Assembly (NCBI GenBank): GCA_023379675.1
Contig: JAMCPL010000007.1
Span: 43,637 to 107,636 of the forward strand
Direction of reading: 5' to 3'
DNA: 64,000 nt
Source of the DNA: Actinomycetota bacterium
GTDB lineage: Bacteria; Actinomycetota; Acidimicrobiia; Acidimicrobiales; JAMCPL01
Under the pieces are notes generated by a model, which saw only the letters and a program-made list of their open reading frames with translations, had not been told where the DNA came from and made no database searches. Positions 30,992 to 40,232 of this stretch are shown piece by piece. The translations under genes and the position numbers were made by a program. Each line of letters begins with the position of its first letter. Position 1 is the stretch's first letter.

Positions 30992-31043
30992 GTCAGTTCA
31001 CATCCATTCCGTATAACCGGATATTAAATTGAAATCAACCAAA

Positions 31044-31739
31044 TTAATTATCATTCTCTTCTTCGTCTGCCCAGTCATACAGGTACCGGCCGCCGTCGGA
31101 GACATCCCTACCAGGTAGGCCGGATGCTGCTTCGGCATTTCGCACGGCAACCAGGAAGTCGCGCAATTTGCGGGGATCCTTGCGACCGGGAGACATCTCG
31201 ACCCCACTGGATACATCCACCCCGAATGGTCTCAACCTTTCGATTGCCATAGTTACATTCGAAGGATTGAGACCGCCGGCAATGACCATCCTATCGGGTT
31301 CCACAACACCCTCTGCAAGATTCCAGTCAAAGACAGATCCCGAGCCAGGTGATCCCGAATCTATCAGCACAAGGTCAGCTCCGTAGCTTCTCCATCGTGC
31401 AATGCCAGGGTGACCTGCAGGGAACGCCTTCAATACCACCGGCACCCGCTCTGACACATACCTGCAATCATCTATGCTCTCTTCCCCGTGCAGCTGGGCT
31501 GCTTTGAGCCCCGCTTCATTCACCACCTGCACCACCCTTGCCGGCGCCTCATTCCTGAAAACGCCTACCGTCAGTATGCCATGAGGCAGCCTATCGACTA
31601 TCCGGGCCACTGCTTTGACAGCCATCTGGCGGGAAGATCGAGGGGATGGGGCAAATACGAACCCGAGAGCGCTCGCACCAAGCCCGACAGCGAGCATTGC
31701 ATCAGACTCATTGGTGATGCCGCAGATTTTTACAAGCAT
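31044..31739 (-). CDS. trpF: Phosphoribosylanthranilate isomerase
   Basis: TIM-barrel isomerase. MLVKICGITNESDA carries the catalytic Cys; GVFRNE, QLHGEES, IDSGSPGSGSVFDWN and AGGLNPSNV follow the family order, and the end of the barrel reads GVDVSSGVEMSPGRKD. At 231 residues it has a short acidic extension after the barrel (DWADEEENDN). It starts 2 bases after the trpC stop. Being a separate gene, it argues against the bifunctional PriA found in many actinobacteria. Confidence 0.95.
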   Translation of the reverse strand: MLVKICGITNESDAMLAVGLGASALGFVFAPSPRSSRQMAVKAVARIVDRLPHGILTVGVFRNEAPARVVQVVNEAGLKAAQLHGEESIDDCRYVSERVPVVLKAFPAGHPGIARWRSYGADLVLIDSGSPGSGSVFDWNLAEGVVEPDRMVIAGGLNPSNVTMAIERLRPFGVDVSSGVEMSPGRKDPRKLRDFLVAVRNAEAASGLPGRDVSDGGRYLYDWADEEENDN

Positions 31740-31741
31740 AG

Positions 31742-32581
31742 CTATGCCCCAGACAATCTACAGCCAAATCTGAATCCACTCAACCTTTTCACTGCTGCTG
31801 ACCTATCTTCCGATCTTACCAGATACTCACCGACCAAGATCGACTTGTAGCCCACTCCAGCCAAACGTTTCGCGTCCTCAGGTCCCGCAATGCCAGACTC
31901 AGCCACAGACATGATAGATGGTGGTAGTAGCCTCGCTATGCGTGTCGCCAGATCCATATCCACCTCAAACGTGTGCAGATCTCTCTGATTCACCCCGATC
32001 ATGCTCGCTCCAACCGCAAGCGCCCTGTCAAGCTCGGATTCATCGTGGACTTCGACCAGCGCAGACATCCCCAACGTATCGGCAAGAGCCATGAACTCCT
32101 CAAGCTCCTGGATGGACAGGGCGGCGACGATCAGCAAGATGGCATCCGCCCCCATGATACGAGATTCCAGGATATCCGCTGTGCTCACGGTAAAATCCTT
32201 GCGCAACACCGGTAATGTACAGCCCGTCCGCGCGTCGACAAGATCCTGTACCGATCCTCCAAAGTACTCGCTGTCTGTCAAAACAGAAATGGCGGCTGCA
32301 CCTCCATTCTCGTATGAATTTGCAATCTTGCCAGGATCAAAGACTTCCAAGCGATCATCAGGAACGATCTGGCCCTTCGACGGTGACCGACGTTTTATCT
32401 CTGCAATCACACCGAGCCCATGAGACTGCCACAAGCGCTCCAACCATCCTTCGAATGGTCTCACTGCCGGCCCTTGTAAGGCTGCCGTGAAGAGTTCCTC
32501 CAGGTCGACCCGCCTGCCGGCTGCCACAGCCCTGTGTCTTGCAATTATATGTGATAAATAAGTGCTATCTTCCAAGATCAC
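31742..32581 (-). CDS. trpC: Indole-3-glycerol phosphate synthase
   Basis: Ring-closing decarboxylase of tryptophan synthesis. Motifs: VIAEIKRRSPSKG with the catalytic Lys, VLTDSEYFGGS, LRKDFTVS, IGVNQRDLHTFEVD and MSVAESGIAGPEDA. The track ORF extends upstream into ygfZ; GTG 32581 (VILEDSTYLSHII) overlaps the ygfZ stop by 2 bases and gives 279 residues, the family length. Coupled to ygfZ upstream and trpF downstream. Confidence 0.95.
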   Translation of the reverse strand: MILEDSTYLSHIIARHRAVAAGRRVDLEELFTAALQGPAVRPFEGWLERLWQSHGLGVIAEIKRRSPSKGQIVPDDRLEVFDPGKIANSYENGGAAAISVLTDSEYFGGSVQDLVDARTGCTLPVLRKDFTVSTADILESRIMGADAILLIVAALSIQELEEFMALADTLGMSALVEVHDESELDRALAVGASMIGVNQRDLHTFEVDMDLATRIARLLPPSIMSVAESGIAGPEDAKRLAGVGYKSILVGEYLVRSEDRSAAVKRLSGFRFGCRLSGA

Positions 32582-33573
32582 AGCATACCGGCCCTGGCTG
32601 CATAAGGCCACAACGGCAGGGGCAGAGCCCGGAAAGCCACTCCCCCAGCGTAGACATTGGCTGGTACTTCCACCCTGCGAGCAAGGTAAGCCAAGCAAAC
32701 CACTGCATTGTACCCGGGTGACCATGCAGCCGAAGTAACCGTGCCTACGGGTCGCCCATCCTGTGTCACCGATACACCCTGAATGTCAGGTTGCCGCATC
32801 GCAGGCTCCTCTGAAGCGGAAACCATGCCGCACAGCCGCTGAGGCGACCTGCTCCCCCTAGCGTCGATTCGCTCCACCAGCTCCTGGCCTACGTAGCATC
32901 CCTTACTGAAACTTACCGCCCTACCGACAATCCCTGTCGCAGCCGGCATGGTGCGCTCAGCGATCTCCCGTCCCATTACGGGCAACCCAGCCTCGATCCT
33001 CACCGCCTCATATACTTGCCAAGGGCAACTCTGCAGATTGCCAATTACTGGAGCGGCGGGGGCAGAACAAAACAGATCGTATCCAGATATGCCGGGCCAC
33101 TCAACCCGGACAACGTATACGCCATTCTCGAGATAATGGCAATCGGTAGGCTTACCTGGCGTCGTGCCCAACACACCATCTGACCCGATTCCCCGTATTG
33201 ACGTTACAGACCACGAGAGCACCTGGATTATGGCGTCGGTACGTATCTTGAATTTCTCGAGCCTCTCAGCCACGGCCCTGCCCCATCCTGCATCCACGTC
33301 CACCAGCAGCTCATCCTCGCCTATTCTGGTCACGCGCACCAAGGCCACTATCGTACCCTGCGGCTGCAAGAGAAACGAATCTACGCACCTACCCTCTTCT
33401 AGACGGGAGATGTCTTGGGTCAGCTGGCCTTGCAGGAACTTCAGGGCATCGGAACCATGCACGCTGACAATGTCTCGCGCCACTGGTACCACCATGCATC
33501 CTGAGCGCACCTCACGATATACGGCACCATGATCTTCGTATAGATATCCTGCAGCCATCCCGTTGTCAGCCAC
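32578..33573 (-). CDS. ygfZ: YgfZ/GcvT-like folate-binding protein
   Basis: 331 residues of the aminomethyltransferase fold with the diagnostic KGCYVGQELVERIDARG motif, whose Cys is essential in E. coli YgfZ. The family helps build or repair Fe-S clusters in certain enzymes in a tetrahydrofolate-dependent way. Its gene overlaps the end of trpE by 8 bases and the start of trpC by 2-4, so it is a true member of the trp operon. None of the Trp enzymes is an Fe-S protein, so the placement is unexplained. Confidence 0.9.
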   Translation of the reverse strand: MADNGMAAGYLYEDHGAVYREVRSGCMVVPVARDIVSVHGSDALKFLQGQLTQDISRLEEGRCVDSFLLQPQGTIVALVRVTRIGEDELLVDVDAGWGRAVAERLEKFKIRTDAIIQVLSWSVTSIRGIGSDGVLGTTPGKPTDCHYLENGVYVVRVEWPGISGYDLFCSAPAAPVIGNLQSCPWQVYEAVRIEAGLPVMGREIAERTMPAATGIVGRAVSFSKGCYVGQELVERIDARGSRSPQRLCGMVSASEEPAMRQPDIQGVSVTQDGRPVGTVTSAAWSPGYNAVVCLAYLARRVEVPANVYAGGVAFRALPLPLWPYAARAGML

Positions 33574-35134
33574 TCAAGGGGAACCGCATGCGCCTGGCCA
33601 GTTCAATGGCACTCAGCAGTGCCGACGCCTTCTGGAAACACTCCTTGTCCTCCATATCCGGGTCGCTGCCAGCCACCACGCCAGCACCGGCCTGTACATG
33701 AGCAACACCATCGCCGGTAACAACCATTGTCCTGATGGCTATAGCCGTGTCAAGGTTACCGCAAAAGTCTATATACCCTACAAGCCCCCCGTAAGCTCCC
33801 CTCTTGGTGACTTCAAGTGAATCAATTATCTGCATGGCTCTTACCTTAGGAGCGCCGGTCAGGGTCCCGGCTGGGAAAGTGGCCCGGATGGCATCGACTG
33901 GACTTTTTCCGGCCGACAGCCTACCCGACACCTGTGATGTCAGGTGCATGACATGGCTGTAACGTTCAACGGTCATCAACTCATCAACCTTCTCGGTGCC
34001 ATAATCCACCACCTTACCGACATCATTACGGGCCAGATCCACCAGCATGATATGCTCAGCCACTTCCTTGGGGTGCTCGACCAGATCAGCCTCCAGAAGC
34101 CGATCCTCCTGCTCTGTGGCACCCCTCTTCCTGGTGCCCGCTATCGGCCTCGACACGACGACACCGTCTCGCAACCTTACGAGCGGTTCCGGGGACGCCC
34201 CGGCGATCACGCACTCGGGTGCCCGGAGGAAATACAGGTATGGGCTGGGATTGACTAGGCGCAACACCCTGTATACATCAAATGGATCCACCGGTAGATC
34301 GATATCGAAACGCTGGGAAGGAACCACTTGAAAGATATCTCCTGCAAAGATATGTTCGCGTGCAACCTCCACCCCCATAGCATAGGCACTACTGCTCATT
34401 GTACGGGTAACATCCGGGATCGCGGTGGTATCATCTTCGATGGTCAGCGGATCGCTGGCCAAAGGACCGGAAAGCTGTCCCGCCATGAGATCCAAACGTG
34501 ATAGCGCCGACTCGTACAGGCTCCTGTACCGGTCTTCCAAACCGTCCACATCCGCACCATCCCGGCTCTGCAATCCGGCTTCCGCCAGCAGCCCATCGAC
34601 CTGTACGGTGACTGCAAGCAGCGCTCTCTGACGCCAGTGATCGAACGCGCAGATCTCTCCTATCACCCAGAAAAGAGAGTCCGGCAGTCTCAAATCATCT
34701 GGGGGGGTATCCGGTAGGTGCTCGATCTCCCGTACAATGTCGTACCCCAGGTATCCCACCAGACCACTGTACAGGGGAGGCAGATCCTTCATGGACGTAG
34801 TATGGAAATACGCGAGCAGCGCATCCAGCGTAGCCAAGATGCCATGCTGGAATTCATCCGTTACCGAAACAGGCAACACGAGATCTCCGCTGGCCACCAC
34901 ATGGCCATCGGCTGATCTCAGCGTACAGAGCGCATTACGGCCGATGAACGAGTACCGGCCCCACCGCTCGCTTTCCTCCACCGACTCCAGGAGAAAACCC
35001 GGAGAATCACCGACCAGCCTGAGAAAGGCTCCGACCGGAGTAACGGTGTCAGCCACAACCTCTCTCCATACCGGAACCACCGGCTGGGACCTGCACAACG
35101 ACATGAAGTCATCAAAAGACAAGCGATCAGGCAC
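33566..35134 (-). CDS. trpE: Anthranilate synthase component I
   Basis: Chorismate to anthranilate, first step of tryptophan synthesis. The N-terminal domain keeps the Trp-feedback motif LLES (GFLLESVEESERWGRYSFIG). The chorismate-binding domain has IAGTRKRGATEQED, LVDLARNDVGKV, FPAGTLTGAPKVRAM and the AYGGLVGYIDF segment. 522 residues is normal. GTG 35134 is the track start; an ATG ten codons later is an alternative. The amidotransferase TrpG and the TrpD transferase are not in this window. No Trp-rich leader peptide is visible in the 73 bases ahead. Confidence 0.95.
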   Translation of the reverse strand: MPDRLSFDDFMSLCRSQPVVPVWREVVADTVTPVGAFLRLVGDSPGFLLESVEESERWGRYSFIGRNALCTLRSADGHVVASGDLVLPVSVTDEFQHGILATLDALLAYFHTTSMKDLPPLYSGLVGYLGYDIVREIEHLPDTPPDDLRLPDSLFWVIGEICAFDHWRQRALLAVTVQVDGLLAEAGLQSRDGADVDGLEDRYRSLYESALSRLDLMAGQLSGPLASDPLTIEDDTTAIPDVTRTMSSSAYAMGVEVAREHIFAGDIFQVVPSQRFDIDLPVDPFDVYRVLRLVNPSPYLYFLRAPECVIAGASPEPLVRLRDGVVVSRPIAGTRKRGATEQEDRLLEADLVEHPKEVAEHIMLVDLARNDVGKVVDYGTEKVDELMTVERYSHVMHLTSQVSGRLSAGKSPVDAIRATFPAGTLTGAPKVRAMQIIDSLEVTKRGAYGGLVGYIDFCGNLDTAIAIRTMVVTGDGVAHVQAGAGVVAGSDPDMEDKECFQKASALLSAIELARRMRFPLSG

Positions 35135-35207
35135 CAGACACCATCACATTGTCCACGAGACGGATCGCTGGATCATCTGGTTCAAGAATCACAGGTCGGA
35201 CAGGCAA

Positions 35208-36098
35208 TCAGGCATCCCTGACGATCATCGACAATGTCCCCGCAACGAGCGCAACCACAGCATACGCGCACAATATACCGAATCCGACCCACGGTGAAAA
35301 CATGTGCTTCATCAAGATACTGTTGGCAGGGGTAGACCCCGACAGAAGCACCAGGCCGATATTGGCCGGTAGGAACTTCCCTACAGCATTGATATATGAC
35401 GTGGGTAATGCCTGGAGGATAAGGGGGAAGACGAGGAGGATGGTGACAAAGATGCTGATGGCAGCTGCAGTATGGCGTACTATGTATCCGATGCCAAGCG
35501 CAAACAGCCCGAGCGCCGTCAGATACAACCCCCCTGAGATGACAGCCCGTAGTGCACCGGGGCTGGACAGGGTGGCATACGGCGCCGACCCTGACAGGAT
35601 GGCTTGACCCGCATAGAACGATGCGAAACAGGTCACTTCGCTTGCGGCGAAGGCCACCAGACCGAAAACAACCGTCTTTGCGATGACAACCAGATGCCTG
35701 CGTGGAACAGCCGCCAACGTGGCATATATCGTACCAGTGCTGTACTCCGCAGTTACAAAAAGTGCTCCGAGGACACCGATCGCGAATTGACCGAGGAGCA
35801 ACCCTGAGAGGCTCAACCTTGTCGGATCGAATCCAATTCCAGTCGCGTAAGGATGCTGCGAGAACTGCGATGCCTTCGCCATAGTAACGAGCGACCCGAT
35901 GCCGGTGCTGACAACCACGAGCGCTACGATGCTCCATGTCGTGGAACGCACTGTAACCAGCTTGATCCATTCGGCACGGGCTACATCCACTACGCTATAG
36001 TGCCCTGATGGTCTACTGCCGTGAGTTTCCACAGGATCATCCCCATGCGTTGCCGCACTGGACGGGCCACTGGCCAATACCTGATTGGACACGGTCAT
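35208..36098 (-). CDS. ABC-2 type transporter permease
   Basis: 296 residues with about six membrane spans after a ~40-residue cytoplasmic N-terminus. The amphipathic DVARAEWIKLVTVRSTTW before the first span and the ATLAAVPRRHLVVIAKTVV loop are typical of ABC-2 exporter permeases. It follows the ATPase gene after 61 bases and precedes trpE by 73 bases on the same strand. Substrate unknown; lipid-like, antibiotic or peptide export are the usual possibilities for this type. Confidence 0.85.
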   Translation of the reverse strand: MTVSNQVLASGPSSAATHGDDPVETHGSRPSGHYSVVDVARAEWIKLVTVRSTTWSIVALVVVSTGIGSLVTMAKASQFSQHPYATGIGFDPTRLSLSGLLLGQFAIGVLGALFVTAEYSTGTIYATLAAVPRRHLVVIAKTVVFGLVAFAASEVTCFASFYAGQAILSGSAPYATLSSPGALRAVISGGLYLTALGLFALGIGYIVRHTAAAISIFVTILLVFPLILQALPTSYINAVGKFLPANIGLVLLSGSTPANSILMKHMFSPWVGFGILCAYAVVALVAGTLSMIVRDA

Positions 36099-36159
36099 GG
36101 GAATACCATCCCATCTGGTACGTTTTGGGAATGGCGCCTGATGTTTTCACGGAGCAAAA

Positions 36160-37119
36160 TCATGGAGACACCACCTTATCCGGCACTCCGTCACGTAATC
36201 CGTTACTCGTCAGACCAGACCCATCCATATATTCGAGAGAATCCCGGGTAAGATTCATGAAAGTCTCCTCCAGGGAAGCCCCAGACCTGGATAGCTCGTG
36301 CAACGGAACGCCTATCCTGAATGCCAGATCACCAACAGCTTCGACCGTCATGCCCTCCACTGACAGCGCACCATCATGGCCTGCACGCACCGTTGCACCC
36401 ATCTCATCGATAGCCTGCCGCAACCTTGTGGACTCGGGCGTCCTCACCCTGACGACCTGGCGACTATTGCGTGCAAGAAAATCCGCCATCGAGGAATTCG
36501 CAATCATCCTGCCCTTCCCTATGACAATCACATGATCCGCGGTAAGTGCCATCTCGCTCATGAGATGGCTGGAAACGAAAATGGTTCTACCCTCGCCCGC
36601 AAGGTGATGCAATAAGTTCCTAACCCAGAGAATCCCTTCCGGATCAAGGCCGTTGATCGGCTCGTCGAAGAGAAGCACTTCAGGATCACCCAACAGCGCA
36701 GCAGCTATGCCAAGACGCTGGCCCATGCCGAGCGAGAACTTACCGGCACGCTTTCTCGCCACCTTTTCCAAGCCAACCAATTGCAATACCTCCTCAACCC
36801 TCGAGCGCTTGATCCCGTTGGCTGCGGCCAGAGCCAGCAAATGGTTGGAAGCGCTCCGTCCGGGATGGATCGCACGGGCCTCGAGTAGCGCACCCACCTT
36901 GTTCAAAGGACGCGATAGATCACGAAACCGTCTACCATCGATCCGGATACTGCCCGAATCTGGATAGTCAAGCCCCATTATCAGGCGCATAGTCGTCGAT
37001 TTCCCCGAACCGTTAGGACCGAGAAAGCCGGTAACGCTCCCTGGACGCACATCGAAAGTGAGATCATCTACGGCAACTGTATCGCCATAGCACTTTGTCA
37101 CACCTTGAACTTCAATCAT
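36160..37119 (-). CDS. ABC transporter ATP-binding protein
   Basis: 319 residues, CcmA/NatA-type ATPase: Walker A GFLGPNGSGKST, signature FSLGMGQRLGIA (LSGGQ replaced by FSLGM, common in ABC-2 exporters), Walker B EVLLFDEPINGLDP and switch His in VSSHLMSE. A C-terminal domain of ~100 residues follows. With the permease it should form a full exporter. AGGAGA lies 7 bases before the ATG. Confidence 0.92.
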   Translation of the reverse strand: MIEVQGVTKCYGDTVAVDDLTFDVRPGSVTGFLGPNGSGKSTTMRLIMGLDYPDSGSIRIDGRRFRDLSRPLNKVGALLEARAIHPGRSASNHLLALAAANGIKRSRVEEVLQLVGLEKVARKRAGKFSLGMGQRLGIAAALLGDPEVLLFDEPINGLDPEGILWVRNLLHHLAGEGRTIFVSSHLMSEMALTADHVIVIGKGRMIANSSMADFLARNSRQVVRVRTPESTRLRQAIDEMGATVRAGHDGALSVEGMTVEAVGDLAFRIGVPLHELSRSGASLEETFMNLTRDSLEYMDGSGLTSNGLRDGVPDKVVSP

Positions 37120-37137
37120 TACATCTCCTGGAATATG

Positions 37138-37143
37138 ATTATA
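37138..37143 (-). promoter_or_regulatory. Consensus -10 element upstream of the ABC-trp run
   Basis: TATAAT on the minus strand, about 19 bases before the ATPase ATG, followed by AGGAGA. The -35 region is poor. If real, it may drive the ABC genes and possibly read on into trpE, since no terminator is evident between them. Confidence 0.4.
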
Positions 37144-37408
37144 ACCGTGCTGCCTCGGAAACCGGCAGCCAGTAATCGGTTCCTAACACTCCCCTCACAT
37201 CTGACCTATCTGCCTTTGCGGTCGCGACAACCAGCCATCCCATCAGGCAAGTCGCTTTGCTGATTGCCACCACCGCCCAATGCTACTACCGGACATCGAA
37301 TTGCGAGCTTATGGGTACAGCTGCTCGAGTTGGCATGCACGCCAGGGACACTTTCGACCAGCAACCAGATAGGTACGATCTCGCTTCATAGCGGCTAATC
37401 TACTATGG

Positions 37409-39043
37409 ATGCGAGTACAACTGGTCTCCACCTACGAACTCGGGCACCAGCCGCTGCAATTGGCATCAGCGGCTGCATGGCTCAGAAATGCAGGATACGA
37501 AGTAACGTGCATTGATCTAGCCGTGCAGGCACTCGACATATATTTGATGGCACAGGCGGACGCCATCGCCATCTCAGTACCCATGCATACGGCATCCCGT
37601 CTCGCCCTTCGCCTGGTAGGGCAGCTGAGGGCTGCCGGTATCAATGCACCAATCGCCCTGTACGGGCTTTACGCAAATGTCGCATCGTACTCGGCCGATA
37701 ACCCAGCCACGGCCAGCGCGCCCACCGGCGTCGATGCCTTCTTTTCCGGAGAGTACCATCCGGCACTTACCGGCTGGGTCGACGAGATTGCCAAAGGGAT
37801 ACACGGTTCACGGTGCCGTCAAGGTGTTGCATCTATCTGTGAGCCAGTCAATCATACGGTCAGCAACCATTATCTGGACACTCCTGAAAGCAATCCCATG
37901 AAAGGCGGCATCACCAGCCAGGCCCGTAGACGGCAGGTGTCGCTTAACATAAAGCGCCACGATTCCCTGGTGCCCGATAGGAACGGACTGGCACCGTTGA
38001 AGCGATATGCACGACTTCGCGTCGGAGACGAGGAGCGATTGGCCGGATACGTGGAAGCGACTCGGGGATGTTCCCATCGCTGCCTCCACTGTCCCGTTCC
38101 CACCGTATACGACGGCAGGATCCGTAAGGTTGGAGTCGACACTGTCCTCGCAGACGTAGAACACCTCGTAGACGCGGGCGCCAAACACATCACCTTCGGT
38201 GATCCAGATTTCCTGAATGCACCCGGTTACGCCATGGAAGTTGTACGTGAATTGCACGCTGCGTTCACTCATCTCACGTTCGATGCAACCATAAAGGTGG
38301 AACATATCGTTAAGTATCCGATGCTCTTCCCCAATCTCGCACAAGCGGGATGCCTATTCGTGGTATCAGCATTCGAGTCCGCCTCAGACGTTATACTTGG
38401 CAAACTCATGAAAGGCCACACCTACAGGGACATGGAAACAGCAACTGGCATTCTACGATCTTGCAGCATCGAACCACGGGTATCATTGGTTCCGTTCACG
38501 CCTTGGACCACGCCTGATGACATTATCGACCTACTCGACATGGCGGCGGTTTTCGACTTGATACCCAACATAGATACAGTGCAGTGGTCCATCCGCCTGC
38601 TCGTGCCGCCTGGATCACTGCTGCTCGATACGCCTGCCAACTCCGATGTATTCGGCACGCTGGACGCCGAGCATCTCGGTCACACCTGGCAATCGGCTTA
38701 CCCGGTGCTCGATGACCTCCAGGTGGAACTGGACAACCTGGCCTCCAAAGCCGCACTGCAAGGTATCGACGCTGCCTATGCATACACGCTAATAAGAGAG
38801 CGGGCCTTGGAAATGCTGTATACGTCCCACATGACGCATTTACCGCATCCATCCCCAGGCACAGAGAAAGTGGCAAGTGCTGGAAGGTGGCACGATCCAG
38901 CTAAGGATATACCATCGCCTGCAGCACACCTACGCTCCCCCATCCCCGCGGAGATGCGCCCCTCGCTGACCGAGGCATGGTTCTGCTGCGCTGAACCAAC
39001 AAGCTTCCAGGTAGACCAAGTGAACTGTGACACGCGATGCTGA
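37409..39043 (+). CDS. B12-binding radical SAM protein with CCAEP tail
   Basis: 544 residues. Residues ~1-130 look like a cobalamin-binding Rossmann domain. The radical SAM domain carries the 4Fe-4S ligands Cys221, Cys225 and Cys228 in TRGCSHRCLHCPVP, then GDPDFLNAP and SAFESAS. The C-terminus reads WFCCAEPTSFQ and ends in a second Cys-rich stretch (VNCDTRC). From memory this is the family named CUAEP/CCAEP-tail radical SAM (seleno)protein; here both tail positions are TGC cysteines (~526-527), so this is the Cys form. The substrate is not known. The next gene overlaps by 7 bases. TAATCT at 37396-37401 could give a leaderless transcript. Confidence 0.88.
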   Translation: MRVQLVSTYELGHQPLQLASAAAWLRNAGYEVTCIDLAVQALDIYLMAQADAIAISVPMHTASRLALRLVGQLRAAGINAPIALYGLYANVASYSADNPATASAPTGVDAFFSGEYHPALTGWVDEIAKGIHGSRCRQGVASICEPVNHTVSNHYLDTPESNPMKGGITSQARRRQVSLNIKRHDSLVPDRNGLAPLKRYARLRVGDEERLAGYVEATRGCSHRCLHCPVPTVYDGRIRKVGVDTVLADVEHLVDAGAKHITFGDPDFLNAPGYAMEVVRELHAAFTHLTFDATIKVEHIVKYPMLFPNLAQAGCLFVVSAFESASDVILGKLMKGHTYRDMETATGILRSCSIEPRVSLVPFTPWTTPDDIIDLLDMAAVFDLIPNIDTVQWSIRLLVPPGSLLLDTPANSDVFGTLDAEHLGHTWQSAYPVLDDLQVELDNLASKAALQGIDAAYAYTLIRERALEMLYTSHMTHLPHPSPGTEKVASAGRWHDPAKDIPSPAAHLRSPIPAEMRPSLTEAWFCCAEPTSFQVDQVNCDTRC

Positions 39044-39741
39044 AAGGCAGTGCGCGGAGCATACGCTGGATAAGCATACCCGACGCAGACGATGACCGGA
39101 CATGGATGGTGGACCGGGACTTCCTGCAAAGTAGTTGGAAGTGCATCTATGGCGAGGGCTGCAAAGGAGTACTCACGGTGCCGGCAGAGCATCCACACCT
39201 TGGGTGCTGCTCACATGGTGCGCACTTACGTGATCATAATGATGCCGAGCGAGTAGCCAATGCAGCGAGATCACTCACTGCGCAAGAATGGGAGCGCTAC
39301 CGTAACGGTCACGATTCCCGCGGATCCATCCGGGTGTTCAAGGCGACCAAGGGAGGCGGGCAATGCACCCGCAGCGTGTCGGGCTCTTGCATATTCTTGA
39401 ATGGCCCATCATTTCCCGGTGGACCCGGATGTGCCCTCCATCGTGCCGCACTTGCGAGAAAAGTGCATCCTCTCACCATGAAGCCCGACGTTTGCTGGCA
39501 ACTGCCGATCAGATGGGAAGATGTATCGATGGAAAGCGGGCATATCATCAGCTTTCTCGGATGCTGGGACCGCAGTGACTGGGGTGAGGGTGGCAACTAT
39601 TTTTACTGGTGGTGCACTGAAGCAGCGGAGGCTTATAGCGCCGATCAAGCGCTGTACAGGAGGTACACCCACGAGCTCACAGCAATTATGGGCAAACGGG
39701 CGTATCGGAGGCTGGCGAGAACGCTGGAGCGTCTTACCTGA
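39037..39741 (+). CDS. Cysteine-rich protein coupled to the CCAEP radical SAM gene
   Basis: 234 residues with about 11 Cys in metal-site-like groups: CIYGEGCKG, HLGCCSHGAHL, the CTRSVSGSC pair, then GCALHRAALARKVHP and DVCWQLPIR. The spacing resembles Cys-rich DUF3109/YkgJ-type putative metal-binding proteins, but I cannot assign it firmly. Its start overlaps the radical SAM gene by 7 bases (ATGCTGA), so the two are co-translated. It may be a redox or Fe-S partner, or a substrate of the radical SAM enzyme. A later start is possible. Confidence 0.7.
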   Translation: MLKGSARSIRWISIPDADDDRTWMVDRDFLQSSWKCIYGEGCKGVLTVPAEHPHLGCCSHGAHLRDHNDAERVANAARSLTAQEWERYRNGHDSRGSIRVFKATKGGGQCTRSVSGSCIFLNGPSFPGGPGCALHRAALARKVHPLTMKPDVCWQLPIRWEDVSMESGHIISFLGCWDRSDWGEGGNYFYWWCTEAAEAYSADQALYRRYTHELTAIMGKRAYRRLARTLERLT

Positions 39742-39772
39742 ACAGCCAGCGCCCGCAAGAGTTGACCTACCT

Positions 39773-40039
39773 TCAGGGTTCCTCTGAAAGTGGGTCCTTT
39801 TCGACGCGGGCCTGCGAGCCATCCTGGCCGTGCTGGGTTGCAAGGCTATCGCCCGCGGCCAGACCATTTTCAGAAACGTCGCCAAGAATCTCTTCCCATA
39901 CGCCTTCTTCCGCCATACACCACGCGGCATGATCGTCATCTCCCTCAGCCCCGCACTCCGGGCACCTGTGATGCTCCAGCGACGCCGACCTCTTCAGGAT
40001 GCGCGCCTCCTCGAAACGACGATGTCTTCCCTTTTTCAC
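39773..40039 (-). CDS. Small zinc-ribbon-like protein
   Basis: 88 residues, basic N-terminus (MKKGRHRRFEEARILKRSASL) followed by a possible half zinc ribbon (HHRCPECGAEGDDDHAAWC) and an acidic C-terminus. GGGAGG sits 8 bases before GTG 40039, a strong ribosome site that supports it as a real gene. It is convergent with the Cys-rich gene. I do not recognise a named family; nucleic-acid binding is a guess from the Cys/His pattern and charge. Confidence 0.6.
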   Translation of the reverse strand: MKKGRHRRFEEARILKRSASLEHHRCPECGAEGDDDHAAWCMAEEGVWEEILGDVSENGLAAGDSLATQHGQDGSQARVEKDPLSEEP

Positions 40040-40220
40040 CGGTAGATCCTCCCATCCACACTAGACCAAATCCCCCACAGCAAGCGAGCCAAGCCTCCGA
40101 CCCCGAGCCATGCATGAAAGTATAGCATCCGGTAGCCCGTTCCGTAAACTACGTATTCGCCCTCGGAGAAGCCGGCAGGCTCTGGTAGCCCGTCGCGGTA
40201 GTGGCTATGTCAAAATTTGC

Positions 40221-40226
40221 TAGAAT
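40221..40226 (+). promoter_or_regulatory. -10 element giving a leaderless start
   Basis: TAGAAT ends 6 bases before ATG 40233, which places the transcript start at or next to the start codon. There is no ribosome site and no clear -35. Confidence 0.4.
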
Positions 40227-40232
40227 ACCATC

